This document shows positions 1 to 6,901 of a stretch of 36,789 nt of DNA, piece by piece (the stretch's first letter is position 1; the number at the start of each line of letters is the position of its first letter). A program made the translations under genes and the position numbers. A model generated the notes under the pieces. The model searched no databases, was not told where the DNA came from, and saw only the letters and a program-made list of their open reading frames with translations. The stretch is from Syntrophales bacterium (GTDB lineage: Bacteria; Desulfobacterota; Syntrophia; Syntrophales; Fen-1087), in the NCBI GenBank assembly GCA_030656035.1, contig JAUSOK010000036.1, positions 1-36,789 of the forward strand. The letters are read 5' to 3'.

Positions 1-470
1 CCGAGGCCCAATTCTTCGCCTTTGAGAATGAACGCCATGAGCGCGAGGCCCAGGGAAATATCGGCGTCCCGTTCCTGGTGAAAATCACCGGCGATGATCC
101 GGGCCTGCGACATCGGCTGGGCAAATCCCGGCAGGGGGAAAGGGGCGCCTGCCGCCATCAGGATGGGGGACCTGAACATGAACTCGGAATAACGCCAGTA
201 GTAGTTGACTAAATTGCGCAGATGCTTGGGCTTGTCCCCGGCGGCGGCTTCCTCGAGCAGCCGTTGACGGCCCTTTTCCATGCCCTGCCGGAGGCGTTCG
301 CGGATCTCCGGCGATTTCATGTTCAGGAAGCGTACGGGCTGGACATTGGAAGGAGACGGCGCCTGGGTGGCGCAAAAGAGCATCGCCTCAATTTCCATAG
401 GCGCAGGGACGTCCGGTTTATAGCATCTTATGCTCCGCCTGCGGCGTATGAGGTCATCATACGATTTCAT
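1..470 (-). CDS. Nitroreductase family protein (C-terminus cut by window edge)
   Basis: This gene is absent from the ORF track because it runs off the left edge; I translated it by hand. The first 156 residues begin MKSYDDLIRRRRSIRCYKP and continue with a CATQAPSPSNVQPVRF segment. That is the typical N-terminus of FMN-dependent nitroreductases (RRSIR then APS.xN.QP.RF), in which the Arg/Ser residues bind the FMN phosphate. The start ATG overlaps the TGA of the ACP gene (ATGA), so it is translationally coupled as the next cistron of the biotin operon. Its substrate is unknown; the family includes enoyl/ene and nitro reductases as well as flavin-dependent dehydrogenases. In this context it might act as a reductase on an acyl-ACP intermediate, but that is inference. 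The reading frame stays open to base 1. Confidence 0.8.
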   Translation of the reverse strand, partial: MKSYDDLIRRRRSIRCYKPDVPAPMEIEAMLFCATQAPSPSNVQPVRFLNMKSPEIRERLRQGMEKGRQRLLEEAAAGDKPKHLRNLVNYYWRYSEFMFRSPILMAAGAPFPLPGFAQPMSQARIIAGDFHQERDADISLGLALMAFILKGEELGL

Positions 471-847
471 GCGCCCCGGTTCTTCTCTATCTGCCAGTTA
501 AGATAAGCGACGATATCCCTGACCTTCAGGGTCGGCCCTCCGGGGATATCAGCCACGATCCCGCGCAACCTCTCCTGCCCCAGATAGGGGAAGCGGACGG
601 CCAGAAAAGTTGCCGCTTCCACCCCTTGCTGATGCGCCTCTTTCATGTCCATGCGCAGGGTTTTCAAGAAAATATCATCATCGTTGATTTCTACGTGCAA
701 GCGTCCGTTCAGCGCCACGGAAAGCTCCAGGAGGTCAATGGATTCGGCACCCAGCTCCCGGATCATGTATGACTCGGGCGTGATGTCCCGCCCCTCGATA
801 TCCAGAATGTCCTGCAATATTGCTGAAATCTCGTCGAAAAGGTTCAC
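467..847 (-). CDS. Acyl carrier protein, long variant, in biotin operon
   Basis: A 126-aa ACP-like protein. The phosphopantetheine site is LGAESIDLLELS with Ser36 as the likely attachment residue; the usual DSL is replaced by ESI. Helix I is MNLFDEISAILQDIL and a last helix reads LKVRDIVAYLNWQIEK. Typical ACPs are about 80 aa; here roughly 35-40 extra residues (KEAHQQGVEAATFLAVRFPY region) sit between the core helices and the final helix, so it is a specialised ACP, not the housekeeping AcpP. The start is a GTG with AGGAG six bases upstream. It lies 16 bases after the FabG-like gene and overlaps the nitroreductase start by 4 nt. The likely role is to carry the growing malonyl/pimeloyl chain destined for biotin (inference from the operon). 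Confidence 0.85.
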   Translation of the reverse strand: MNLFDEISAILQDILDIEGRDITPESYMIRELGAESIDLLELSVALNGRLHVEINDDDIFLKTLRMDMKEAHQQGVEAATFLAVRFPYLGQERLRGIVADIPGGPTLKVRDIVAYLNWQIEKNRGA

Positions 848-863
848 AGTCGACTCCTATCGT

Positions 864-1625
864 TTATTTTCCCGCCGTCAGGCCGCCGTCCAAACAGATA
901 TCCACGGCGTTGAATGCGCGCGCACCGTCGGACAGGAGAAACATGATGGTTTCAGCCACCTCTTCGGCCTTTACGGCCCGGCGGATGGGAACTTTCCGAA
1001 GCGCTTCCTCCCCGCCGTCGCGCAGGAAACTCTCGCCGCGTCCGGCGTCGACATAGCCGGGACGAAGGGTTACGGCGGTAACCCCCCGCGCCCCCAGCTC
1101 AATGCCGATGTTGCGGTACAGGGCCTCGGAGGCGAGCTTGGCGGCGGCGTAGAATCCCTGTCCCGGGTTGGGACGCAGGGCCGCCGTGGAGGAAACATAG
1201 ACCAGGCGCCCGGACTTTTTGCGCAGCATGATGCGGCTGACCCGCTTCAAGAGCTTGGCCCGGCAGGCGACATTTTCTAAAAAATAGTCGTCGATGCGCC
1301 CTTCATCCACAGAGGCGATGAAACTTTCCAGCTCGCCATGGGCGAAATCCACGAGATAATCGACGTCGCTTTCCGCCTGCGCCAGCATGGCGCCCAGGGA
1401 ATCCGCCCGGCTGAGGTTGAAATACACTGCCAGATACCGGTTTTCCTGACCTTTCAAGAAGTCCGCAATGCGCGTTGCCCCGGCTTCGCTCCGATAGGTC
1501 AGGATGGGGAAAAGGGACGCCGCGATCATCCGGTCCGCGAGGCATAGAGCGAGGCGGCAACTCCCCCCGATAAGCAGGGCTCGCCGTCCGGTGAAACTTT
1601 GCGTGGAAGCAGCGCCGGCAATCAT
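864..1625 (-). CDS. Short-chain dehydrogenase/reductase, FabG-like, in biotin operon
   Basis: A 253-aa SDR. The catalytic Ser-Tyr-Lys set is visible as VYVSSTAAL followed by FYAAAKLASEAL, and the C-terminal half (VTLRPGYVDAG, FNAVDICLDGG) matches FabG-type 3-oxoacyl-ACP reductases. The N-terminal nucleotide-binding loop is degenerate: LLIGGSCRLALCLADRM in place of TGxxxGIG. Coenzyme preference therefore cannot be read off, and activity is likely but not certain. The start ATG overlaps the stop of the hotdog gene (ATGA). Placed between a dehydratase-like protein and an ACP, it is expected to reduce a 3-oxoacyl-ACP during pimeloyl chain building. A housekeeping FabG is not excluded, but the divergent glycine motif and the bio context argue for a dedicated paralogue. 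Confidence 0.85.
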   Translation of the reverse strand: MIAGAASTQSFTGRRALLIGGSCRLALCLADRMIAASLFPILTYRSEAGATRIADFLKGQENRYLAVYFNLSRADSLGAMLAQAESDVDYLVDFAHGELESFIASVDEGRIDDYFLENVACRAKLLKRVSRIMLRKKSGRLVYVSSTAALRPNPGQGFYAAAKLASEALYRNIGIELGARGVTAVTLRPGYVDAGRGESFLRDGGEEALRKVPIRRAVKAEEVAETIMFLLSDGARAFNAVDICLDGGLTAGK

Positions 1626-2011
1626 AGCCGCCCCCTTTCCCGGACTTCATGGCGCAAGGGCGCCGATTCCGCCGATTCCATGGATGCACCGTCATCACCG
1701 ATCAGGAATCCCGTAACGAGCAGGCGATTTTCCCGGAACAGCGAGCAGCGCAACCTCGCTCCCGCCTGTTCTATGCTGTACTCGTATCCGTCCGGTTGGA
1801 CAAACTCCCGGAAGCGGAAAGCTTCCAGCCGGAAATTCCGGATTTGCAGAACGCGCCTCGCCGCCTCCATAAAGGCATGGACGATGAGGCTTCCGGGTAC
1901 GACAGGCTGCGACGGGAAATGGACCGCGTAGATCGCATCGGCGGGATCGAAGATGAAGGTCCCGCTCCACGTAGCGCCTTCTGGAGAGGTCTGTTTTTTT
2001 GGATCCATCAT
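1622..2011 (-). CDS. Hotdog-fold 3-hydroxyacyl-ACP dehydratase-like protein
   Basis: A 129-aa FabZ/FabA-type hotdog protein. The signature [19 protein letters not shown] aligns with the FabZ helix motif GHFPxxPVMPGVLIxEA. The catalytic His is kept (His31), but the residue 14 positions later, Glu in FabZ, is His45 here. The active site is therefore altered. I set the start at the ATG overlapping the bioA TGA (ATGATGA; a second ATG follows at once). The longer 167-aa ORF of the track would read back into bioA and is unlikely. It is coupled downstream to the SDR gene. Expected role: dehydration or binding of a 3-hydroxyacyl-ACP intermediate in pimeloyl synthesis. It could also have lost catalysis or gained a different specificity. 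Confidence 0.8.
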   Translation of the reverse strand: MMDPKKQTSPEGATWSGTFIFDPADAIYAVHFPSQPVVPGSLIVHAFMEAARRVLQIRNFRLEAFRFREFVQPDGYEYSIEQAGARLRCSLFRENRLLVTGFLIGDDGASMESAESAPLRHEVRERGRL

Positions 2012-3294
2012 CGGTGAAACCTTTTCACCCCGGCAACGAGGACGCGGCATAACCGCGTGAGGTCCTCTTCGGAAATGACGTAGGGCGGCATGACGTAGAT
2101 CAATCGGCCAAAAGGTCTGATCCATACGCCGTTATCGACAAAAAAGGCCTGTATCTGCGGCACGTTCACCGGCGCGGCTGTTTCCACGACGCCGATTGCG
2201 CCCAGACAGCGGACGTCGGTCACGCCGGAGAGGTTGCGCGCCTCCTCCAACTCCGCCTTCAACAGCTCTTCGATCCGATGCACCCTTCCCTGCCAATCCT
2301 CCGCGAGGAGCAAGCCGATACTGGCGCAGGCCACCGCGCAGGCCAGGGGGTTCCCCATGAAGGTGGGGCCATGCATGAAGACGCCGCCGTCGCGGGAGAT
2401 CTGCTCGGCCACGGCTCTCGTCGCCAAAGCGGCGGCCAGTGTCATGTAACCTCCCGTCAGGGCCTTTCCGAGGCAGAGGATGTCCGGGCGGATGTCCGCC
2501 CAGGAAGCGCCGAAGAGCCGTCCCGTCCGGCCGAAGCCCGTGGCGATCTCGTCGAGGATCAGCAGGCAGCCGAACCGGTCGCAGGCGTCGCGGACCATGC
2601 GCAGGTAATCGGGGTGATAGAACCACATGCCGCCCGCTCCCTGGCAGATCGGCTCCAGGATCACGGCGGCCAGCTCATGCGCATGGCGTTCGATTTTGGT
2701 GAGAAAGTCAGCGGCGTCGGCCGGATTGTAGGGCGCATGGAAACGGCAGGAAGGCCGCTCTGCGAAAACCTGTTCAGGAAACGCCCCGCGGAAGAGGTGG
2801 TGCATGCCCGTCACGGGATCGCAGACGGACATGGCCATGAAGGTGTCGCCGTGGTATCCGCCCCGGACGGTCAGCAGGCGTTTTTTCTCGGGATGTCCGC
2901 CCGCGCTCCAGTATTGCATGGCCATCTTTATGGCCGCCTCGACAGATACGGAGCCGGAATCGCAGAGGAATACATGCTCCAGTCCGGCGGGGACGATTTG
3001 CAGAAGGGCCTGGCCCAGGCGGACCGCCGGTTCATGGGTGATACCGCCGAACATCACATGGGACATGCGCGCCGCCTGCTCCGTAAGGGCCGCGTTCAGC
3101 ACGGGATGGTTGTAGCCGTGAATGGCGCACCACCAGGAGGACATGCCGTCGATGAGCTCCCTGCCGTCGGCAAGATGCAGCCGCGAGCCGGCGGCGCCGG
3201 CCACCATATAGACCGGCAGGGGATGCAGGGCGGACGTGTAAGGATGCCAGAGGTGACGCTGATCGAAAGCGAGAAGTTCTGCCGTCCGGTTCAT
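2008..3294 (-). CDS. bioA: Adenosylmethionine--8-amino-7-oxononanoate aminotransferase (BioA)
   Basis: Transfers the amino group of S-adenosylmethionine to KAPA to give DAPA, the antepenultimate step of biotin synthesis. It is a 428-aa class III PLP aminotransferase, the same length as E. coli Bio[16 protein letters not shown] is the BioA substrate-site signature, [11 protein letters not shown] holds the PLP-pyridine Asp, and [14 protein letters not shown] carries the Schiff-base Lys. The N-terminus [12 protein letters not shown] is also typical. The track ORF starts 22 codons upstream, inside bioD; I prefer the internal ATG that overlaps the bioD TGA by 4 nt, because the family homology begins there. 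It is the second cistron of the BirA-controlled operon and is followed by the hotdog gene. Confidence 0.95.
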   Translation of the reverse strand: MNRTAELLAFDQRHLWHPYTSALHPLPVYMVAGAAGSRLHLADGRELIDGMSSWWCAIHGYNHPVLNAALTEQAARMSHVMFGGITHEPAVRLGQALLQIVPAGLEHVFLCDSGSVSVEAAIKMAMQYWSAGGHPEKKRLLTVRGGYHGDTFMAMSVCDPVTGMHHLFRGAFPEQVFAERPSCRFHAPYNPADAADFLTKIERHAHELAAVILEPICQGAGGMWFYHPDYLRMVRDACDRFGCLLILDEIATGFGRTGRLFGASWADIRPDILCLGKALTGGYMTLAAALATRAVAEQISRDGGVFMHGPTFMGNPLACAVACASIGLLLAEDWQGRVHRIEELLKAELEEARNLSGVTDVRCLGAIGVVETAAPVNVPQIQAFFVDNGVWIRPFGRLIYVMPPYVISEEDLTRLCRVLVAGVKRFHR

Positions 3295-4040
3295 GCCGTC
3301 CCGCCTGACGGCTGCAAGGGCCGGGGGAAATTCTCCCATGCCCGGTCGATCTGTTCCCAATGGGCGGGATTGTCAGCCGAAAAATCGAAAATATGGGGTA
3401 TCTCCGCCAGGATGGGTATGTTGCCCAGCTTTGTGATTGTCCGCCTGTTGTCGCGGCGGATATGCTCTTCCAGTTCGTCCCGACGGGGAGACGTTTCATT
3501 GAAGACCATCCCCAGGACGGATGCGCCCGCCTGCCGCAGCGCTTGGAGGGAAAGCAGGGAGCTATTGATTGCCCCCAGCCGGTTATCGACGACGAGGAGC
3601 ACCGGCAGGTTCAATCTCAGGATGAGATCAAGGATGGTAAAAGCGTGTGTGATAGGCGTCAGCGGCCCCCCGGCGCCTTCCACAATGGCCCAGGGGTGGA
3701 CCCGCAGCTTTGCCTCCACGGCGGCTGACAGGTCTTCGGCATCTATTGTGAAACCTGCCAAAGCGGCGGCGAGGTGGGGCGACGCCGGCAGCTCCAGACA
3801 GACAGGACAGTAAAGTTCCGGGGGCGCGGACAGGGAAAAGGATGCCCTGCGCCACAGTTCCAGATCGGGGGCCCGCCATTTGTCCCCTATCCGCTCGCAT
3901 CCCGTTTGTACGGGCTTGACGGCGACACCCCGCCCCTGACGGCTCAGTTTGCGCAGTAGCCCCGCGCAAACGATGGTTTTCCCCACATCCGTTCCGGCGC
4001 CGGTGATGAAAAATCCCGGATATCCGCTCCTTGACGACAT
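3291..4040 (-). CDS. bioD: Dethiobiotin synthetase (BioD)
   Basis: ATP-dependent carboxylation and ring closure of DAPA to dethiobiotin. A 249-aa P-loop protein: [18 protein letters not shown] is the BioD Walker A region, followed by KPVQTGC, then EGAGGPLTP (the G3/Gly-rich loop) and [14 protein letters not shown]. The track ORF starts 24 codons earlier, but that extension runs into a palindromic repeat and lacks homology. The ATG at 4040 is preceded by a GGAACA-type weak ribosome site. It is the first gene of the operon, with about a 160-nt leader after the BirA-overlapped promoter. The C-terminal tail beyond about residue 235 is longer than in E. coli BioD. Confidence 0.95.
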   Translation of the reverse strand: MSSRSGYPGFFITGAGTDVGKTIVCAGLLRKLSRQGRGVAVKPVQTGCERIGDKWRAPDLELWRRASFSLSAPPELYCPVCLELPASPHLAAALAGFTIDAEDLSAAVEAKLRVHPWAIVEGAGGPLTPITHAFTILDLILRLNLPVLLVVDNRLGAINSSLLSLQALRQAGASVLGMVFNETSPRRDELEEHIRRDNRRTITKLGNIPILAEIPHIFDFSADNPAHWEQIDRAWENFPRPLQPSGGTA

Positions 4041-4107
4041 TGTTCCGACTCTTTGATCATTTGATAGCTGTGATGGTGCGGTAAAAACTCTGAAAAAGCC
4101 CTGTTTT

Positions 4108-4154
4108 GTCATTCCCGTACAGATTGTCCTCGCGCAGGCGGGGGCGGGAATGAC
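4108..4154. repeat. Palindromic intergenic repeat in the bioD leader
   Basis: The inverted arms GTCATTCCCG and CGGGAATGAC enclose a GC-rich centre (GCGCAGGCGGG). It sits in the transcribed leader between the bio promoter and bioD. It resembles the very common proteobacterial 'GTCATTCCC...GGGAATGAC' small repeats. In RNA it would fold as a long hairpin. Confidence 0.7.
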
Positions 4155-4208
4155 GACTTTTTACCGATTCATCAGCCGTAATGCTTACGCCGTTCCCGGC
4201 CGACGGTC

Positions 4209-4238
4209 TATATACGAGGCACGAGCGGGAATTGTCAA
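4209..4238 (-). promoter_or_regulatory. Sigma70-type promoter of the biotin operon
   Basis: On the minus strand, TTGACA (4238-4233) is followed after 18 bases by TATATA (4214-4209). It points toward bioD, and the -35 box lies inside the left half of the BirA operator. Confidence 0.7.
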
Positions 4239-4263
4239 CCATATTTTTTATTGAGGTTGATAA
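4232..4263. promoter_or_regulatory. BirA operator (biotin repressor site)
   Basis: TTGTCAACC, 14 spacer bases, then GGTTGATAA. This is a 9-bp inverted repeat with one mismatch between the arms and matches the known bacterial BirA box layout (TTGTAAACC-N14..16-GGTTTACAA, with TTGTCAACC-type variants recalled from deltaproteobacteria). It overlaps the -35 of the operon promoter, so holo-BirA binding should block transcription when biotin is plentiful. It implies a BirA with an N-terminal HTH elsewhere in the genome. Confidence 0.87.
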
Positions 4264-4338
4264 TTCCCTGCAAAGCCGGGAGCATCCCCTTACCCTTGCT
4301 TGGTAAGGATAGCTGCGGTCAGGCAGACAGGAGGATTT

Positions 4339-5322
4339 TCACTGCTTCGCGGCCGCCAGAAATTGCTTTAAAAGCTCCTGCGTGTCCTGATCCTGAAACA
4401 AGGGCAGGGACTGAATTTTGGCGACCCGGTTGCGGAAGGACGCCACATCGGGCGACTCGTCAACGATCATGCCGTTCTTCTTGATACCGGCCAGAAAAAA
4501 AGCCATGTTCTTGCGATTCCATTGCTTCTGATAGGACGCCGCTTCCTGCATGCACTGACGGATCAGTTTCTGATCGGCATCGGGAAGGCTTTTGAACCAT
4601 TCCAAGTTTGCCACATTCAGATGCGGCGAATAGACATGCCTTGTCAGCGAGAGGTATTTCTGCGTTTTGTAGAGCTTGTAGCTCCAGATAACGGAAAGTG
4701 GATTCTCCTGTCCATCAATGCTTTTCTGCTTCATGGCCGTCACGACATCAGGCCATCCCAGGGAAACAGGAGCGGCGCCCAGCATTTTCCAGAGCTCGCG
4801 ATGAAGCGCCGATTCCATGACCCGGATCTTCAATCCGGCCACATCTTCCACCTTGTGCACCGGACGCCGGTCGTTCGTCAAATCGCGAAATCCGTTCTCC
4901 GAATAGGCCAGCCCCTTGAAGCCTGCCTTCTCCAGTCGCCGCAACAGTTCCTGACCCGGCGCCCCGTCCAGCACCCGATCCGCCTGATCGTAGCTCTCAA
5001 AAAGAAAGGGATAATCCAGCACACGCACATCAGGAAGAAAGGCGTCAAACACGGCGGAGGTGATGACGCCCATCTGCACGTCATTGGTCTGGATTTTTTT
5101 TAGAATATCCGTCTCTGTACCCAACGACGCCCCCTGGTACATTTTCACCTTGTAGTCTGAGCGGCTTTCCAGGAGCTTTCTGAACTTATCGGCGCAGATA
5201 TTCTGCGCCGATCCGGGCTTTGTGACCACCGCCAGTTTGATGACCTGCCCGGCCCATACATAGCCCGCACACAGAAAAAACATCAAAAAAGCTATCGTGA
5301 TCAGTGAATTGCGTATTTTCAT
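4339..5322 (-). CDS. TRAP transporter solute-binding protein, DctP family
   Basis: A periplasmic substrate-binding protein of a tripartite ATP-independent transporter. 327 aa with an export signal: MKIRNSLITIAFLMFF then an AGYVWA cleavage region, about 24 residues. The DctP fold markers are visible: the N-terminal KLAVVTKPGSAQ strand, DILKKIQTNDVQMGVIT, then GLKIRVMESALH carrying the conserved Arg that binds the ligand carboxylate, and DGQENPLSVIWSYKLY. GGAGG lies ahead of the ATG. No DctQ/DctM membrane subunits are in the window, so it is an orphan or works with a distant pair. It sits between gatB and the bio promoter on the same strand. Its gene end lies only about 75 bases before the BirA site, so weak readthrough into the bio operon is possible. 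The ligand is unknown, probably an organic acid. Confidence 0.9.
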   Translation of the reverse strand: MKIRNSLITIAFLMFFLCAGYVWAGQVIKLAVVTKPGSAQNICADKFRKLLESRSDYKVKMYQGASLGTETDILKKIQTNDVQMGVITSAVFDAFLPDVRVLDYPFLFESYDQADRVLDGAPGQELLRRLEKAGFKGLAYSENGFRDLTNDRRPVHKVEDVAGLKIRVMESALHRELWKMLGAAPVSLGWPDVVTAMKQKSIDGQENPLSVIWSYKLYKTQKYLSLTRHVYSPHLNVANLEWFKSLPDADQKLIRQCMQEAASYQKQWNRKNMAFFLAGIKKNGMIVDESPDVASFRNRVAKIQSLPLFQDQDTQELLKQFLAAAKQ

Positions 5323-5410
5323 GATTCAGCCCCTCCCGATTTTTTCTTGACCATCCGGCGATAATCCTGATGGGATGAGGCGCAACGCCGCCTGTCTTCG
5401 CTGCCGCTTG

Positions 5411-6835
5411 TTACAGCTTCCCTGTCAGGATCTCCCGGATCAGTTTGGGGTTGGCCTTGCCCTTCGATGCCTGCATGGCCTGGCCGACGAGAAACCCCAT
5501 GGCCTTTGCCACGCCGTTGCGGTAATCATTTACGGCAGCGGGATTTGCGGCCAGAACCTGATCGACGATTCCTTCCAGCTGATCTGCATTGGAGACCTGC
5601 CGGTAGCCGTACCGCTCGACAATGGTTTCCGGCGTCTGCTCGCTCTCAAACAGGCGCGCCAGGACTTCCCTGGCCGCGTTTGCATTGATCGCATCGCGTT
5701 CAAGCAGGGTCAGCAGACCGGCAAAGCGCGCGGGCGTGACGGGCGTGTCCGTGAAACTCTGATTGCGTTCCCGCATTGTCGGAAGAAGCTGCGCGGCGAT
5801 CCAGTGGGTCGCTGTCCGGGGCGCAACCTGCCGATTCACGACCGCTTCGAAGTATTCCGACACATCCCGCTCCGCGCTCATCGCAAGGGCTTCTTCCCGC
5901 GTGAGCCCGTATTGTCGCCCAAAGCGATCCGCCTTGCGCCCCGGCATTTCCGGGAGCTTTGCCAGCATCTCGTTCTTCCAGGCCTCCGTGACAACGATCT
6001 GCGGAACCATCGGGTCGGGGATGCAGGGGCCTTCGAACTTGCCCCGCATGGCCACAGTCGCCCGCTTTTCCGGATCCCAGAGACGGGTATGCAGAACAAT
6101 GGGCTCTCCCGCAACGAGGCTCGCCGTCTGGCGGCTTATTTCGTAAACGATGGCGTCGCCCAGATGCCGGATCGAGTTCATGTTCTTTACTTCGACCTTC
6201 GTATTGAGCTGATCCGTTCCCCGGGGACGCATGGAGATATTGGCGTCAACCCGCATGGAACCGGATTCCATGCTGCATTCGGATGTGCCGAGATAGCGGA
6301 TCTGCGTCCTCAAGGCGCGGATAAATTCCATGGCGTCATGGGGGCTCCGCATATCCGGCTCCGTGACGATCTCCACGAGCGGCACGCCGGCCCGGTTAAA
6401 ATCCACAAGGCTGATGGGCGTCCGTCCTTCCATTTCATGCACGAGCTTGGCCACATCCTCTTCCATGTGGATCTTGTGAATGCGGAGCCGTCTCGGCTGC
6501 CCGTCCTCGCCGGCAATATCCAGCCAGCCGTTTCTGGCCAGCGGCAGGTGCGCCTGGGAAAGCTGAAATCCCTTGGGAAGATCCGGATAATAATAGACCT
6601 TCTGGTCGAAGGCGCTGCGGTCCTGGATCGTGCAGTTCAATCCCATGGCAGTCAGCGCGGCCTTTTCCAGGGCGTCCGCCGTGAATTTCGGGACGCTCCC
6701 CGGAAACCACAGGCAGATGGGGCAGGTGTTGAGGTTGGGTTCGTCCCCAATCCGATTGGGGCAGTCGCAGAACATCTTGGTGGCGCAGTTAAGCTCCGCA
6801 TGAATTTCAAGACCGATAACCGCTTCGTGTTCCAT
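5411..6835 (-). CDS. gatB: Asp/Glu-tRNA amidotransferase subunit B (GatB), divergent
   Basis: Phosphorylates the Asp (or Glu) esterified to tRNA and transfers ammonia to make Asn- or Gln-tRNA. 474 aa, normal length for GatB. The N-terminal VIGLEIHAEL carries the Glu/His metal ligands, and HMEEDVAK and VEIVTEPDMRSP carry the other acidic ligands. YYPDLPKGFQLSQ is the cradle motif, the C-terminal helical and YqeY-like domain follows (about 300-474), and the end reads NPKLIREIL. Two conserved stretches are changed: QLSQAHLPL where ISQYDxPI is usual, and GKFEGPCIPDPMVP where DYRYFPEPDLxP is usual. A purine-rich GGGAGC precedes the start. It lies 56 bases after the GatA-like gene with a 25-bp palindrome between. 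The kinase site looks intact, so this subunit is probably active. Confidence 0.92.
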   Translation of the reverse strand: MEHEAVIGLEIHAELNCATKMFCDCPNRIGDEPNLNTCPICLWFPGSVPKFTADALEKAALTAMGLNCTIQDRSAFDQKVYYYPDLPKGFQLSQAHLPLARNGWLDIAGEDGQPRRLRIHKIHMEEDVAKLVHEMEGRTPISLVDFNRAGVPLVEIVTEPDMRSPHDAMEFIRALRTQIRYLGTSECSMESGSMRVDANISMRPRGTDQLNTKVEVKNMNSIRHLGDAIVYEISRQTASLVAGEPIVLHTRLWDPEKRATVAMRGKFEGPCIPDPMVPQIVVTEAWKNEMLAKLPEMPGRKADRFGRQYGLTREEALAMSAERDVSEYFEAVVNRQVAPRTATHWIAAQLLPTMRERNQSFTDTPVTPARFAGLLTLLERDAINANAAREVLARLFESEQTPETIVERYGYRQVSNADQLEGIVDQVLAANPAAVNDYRNGVAKAMGFLVGQAMQASKGKANPKLIREILTGKL

Positions 6836-6876
6836 TTTTTAAGCTCCCTGTAATGCACGAGTCCTTGTTTGCTTAT

Positions 6877-6901
6877 GGGGACACGACTCCGTCATGTCCC
6901 C
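6877..6901. repeat. 25-bp palindromic repeat, copy A (at the gatA stop)
   Basis: Arms GGGGACACGAC and GTCATGTCCCC around TCC. It supplies the last codons and the stop of the GatA-like gene (reading MGT-stop). It is an exact reverse complement of the copy at 8051-8075 and differs by one base from the copy at 16273-16297. Confidence 0.85.

Noticed and set aside
85-375. ORF of 96 aa on the minus strand at the left edge
   Set aside because: It is an out-of-frame shadow of the nitroreductase gene, which is open in another frame and has clear motifs.
2278-3813. 511-aa plus-strand ORF opposite bioA/bioD
   Set aside because: Antisense shadow crossing two well-supported genes.
4271-4330. Terminator after dctP
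   Set aside because: An imperfect ATCCTTACC/GGTAAGGGGAT stem exists, but there is no U-tract on the transcribed strand.
5375-6853. 492-aa plus-strand ORF opposite gatB
   Set aside because: Antisense shadow of gatB caused by high GC at third positions; no domain seen.
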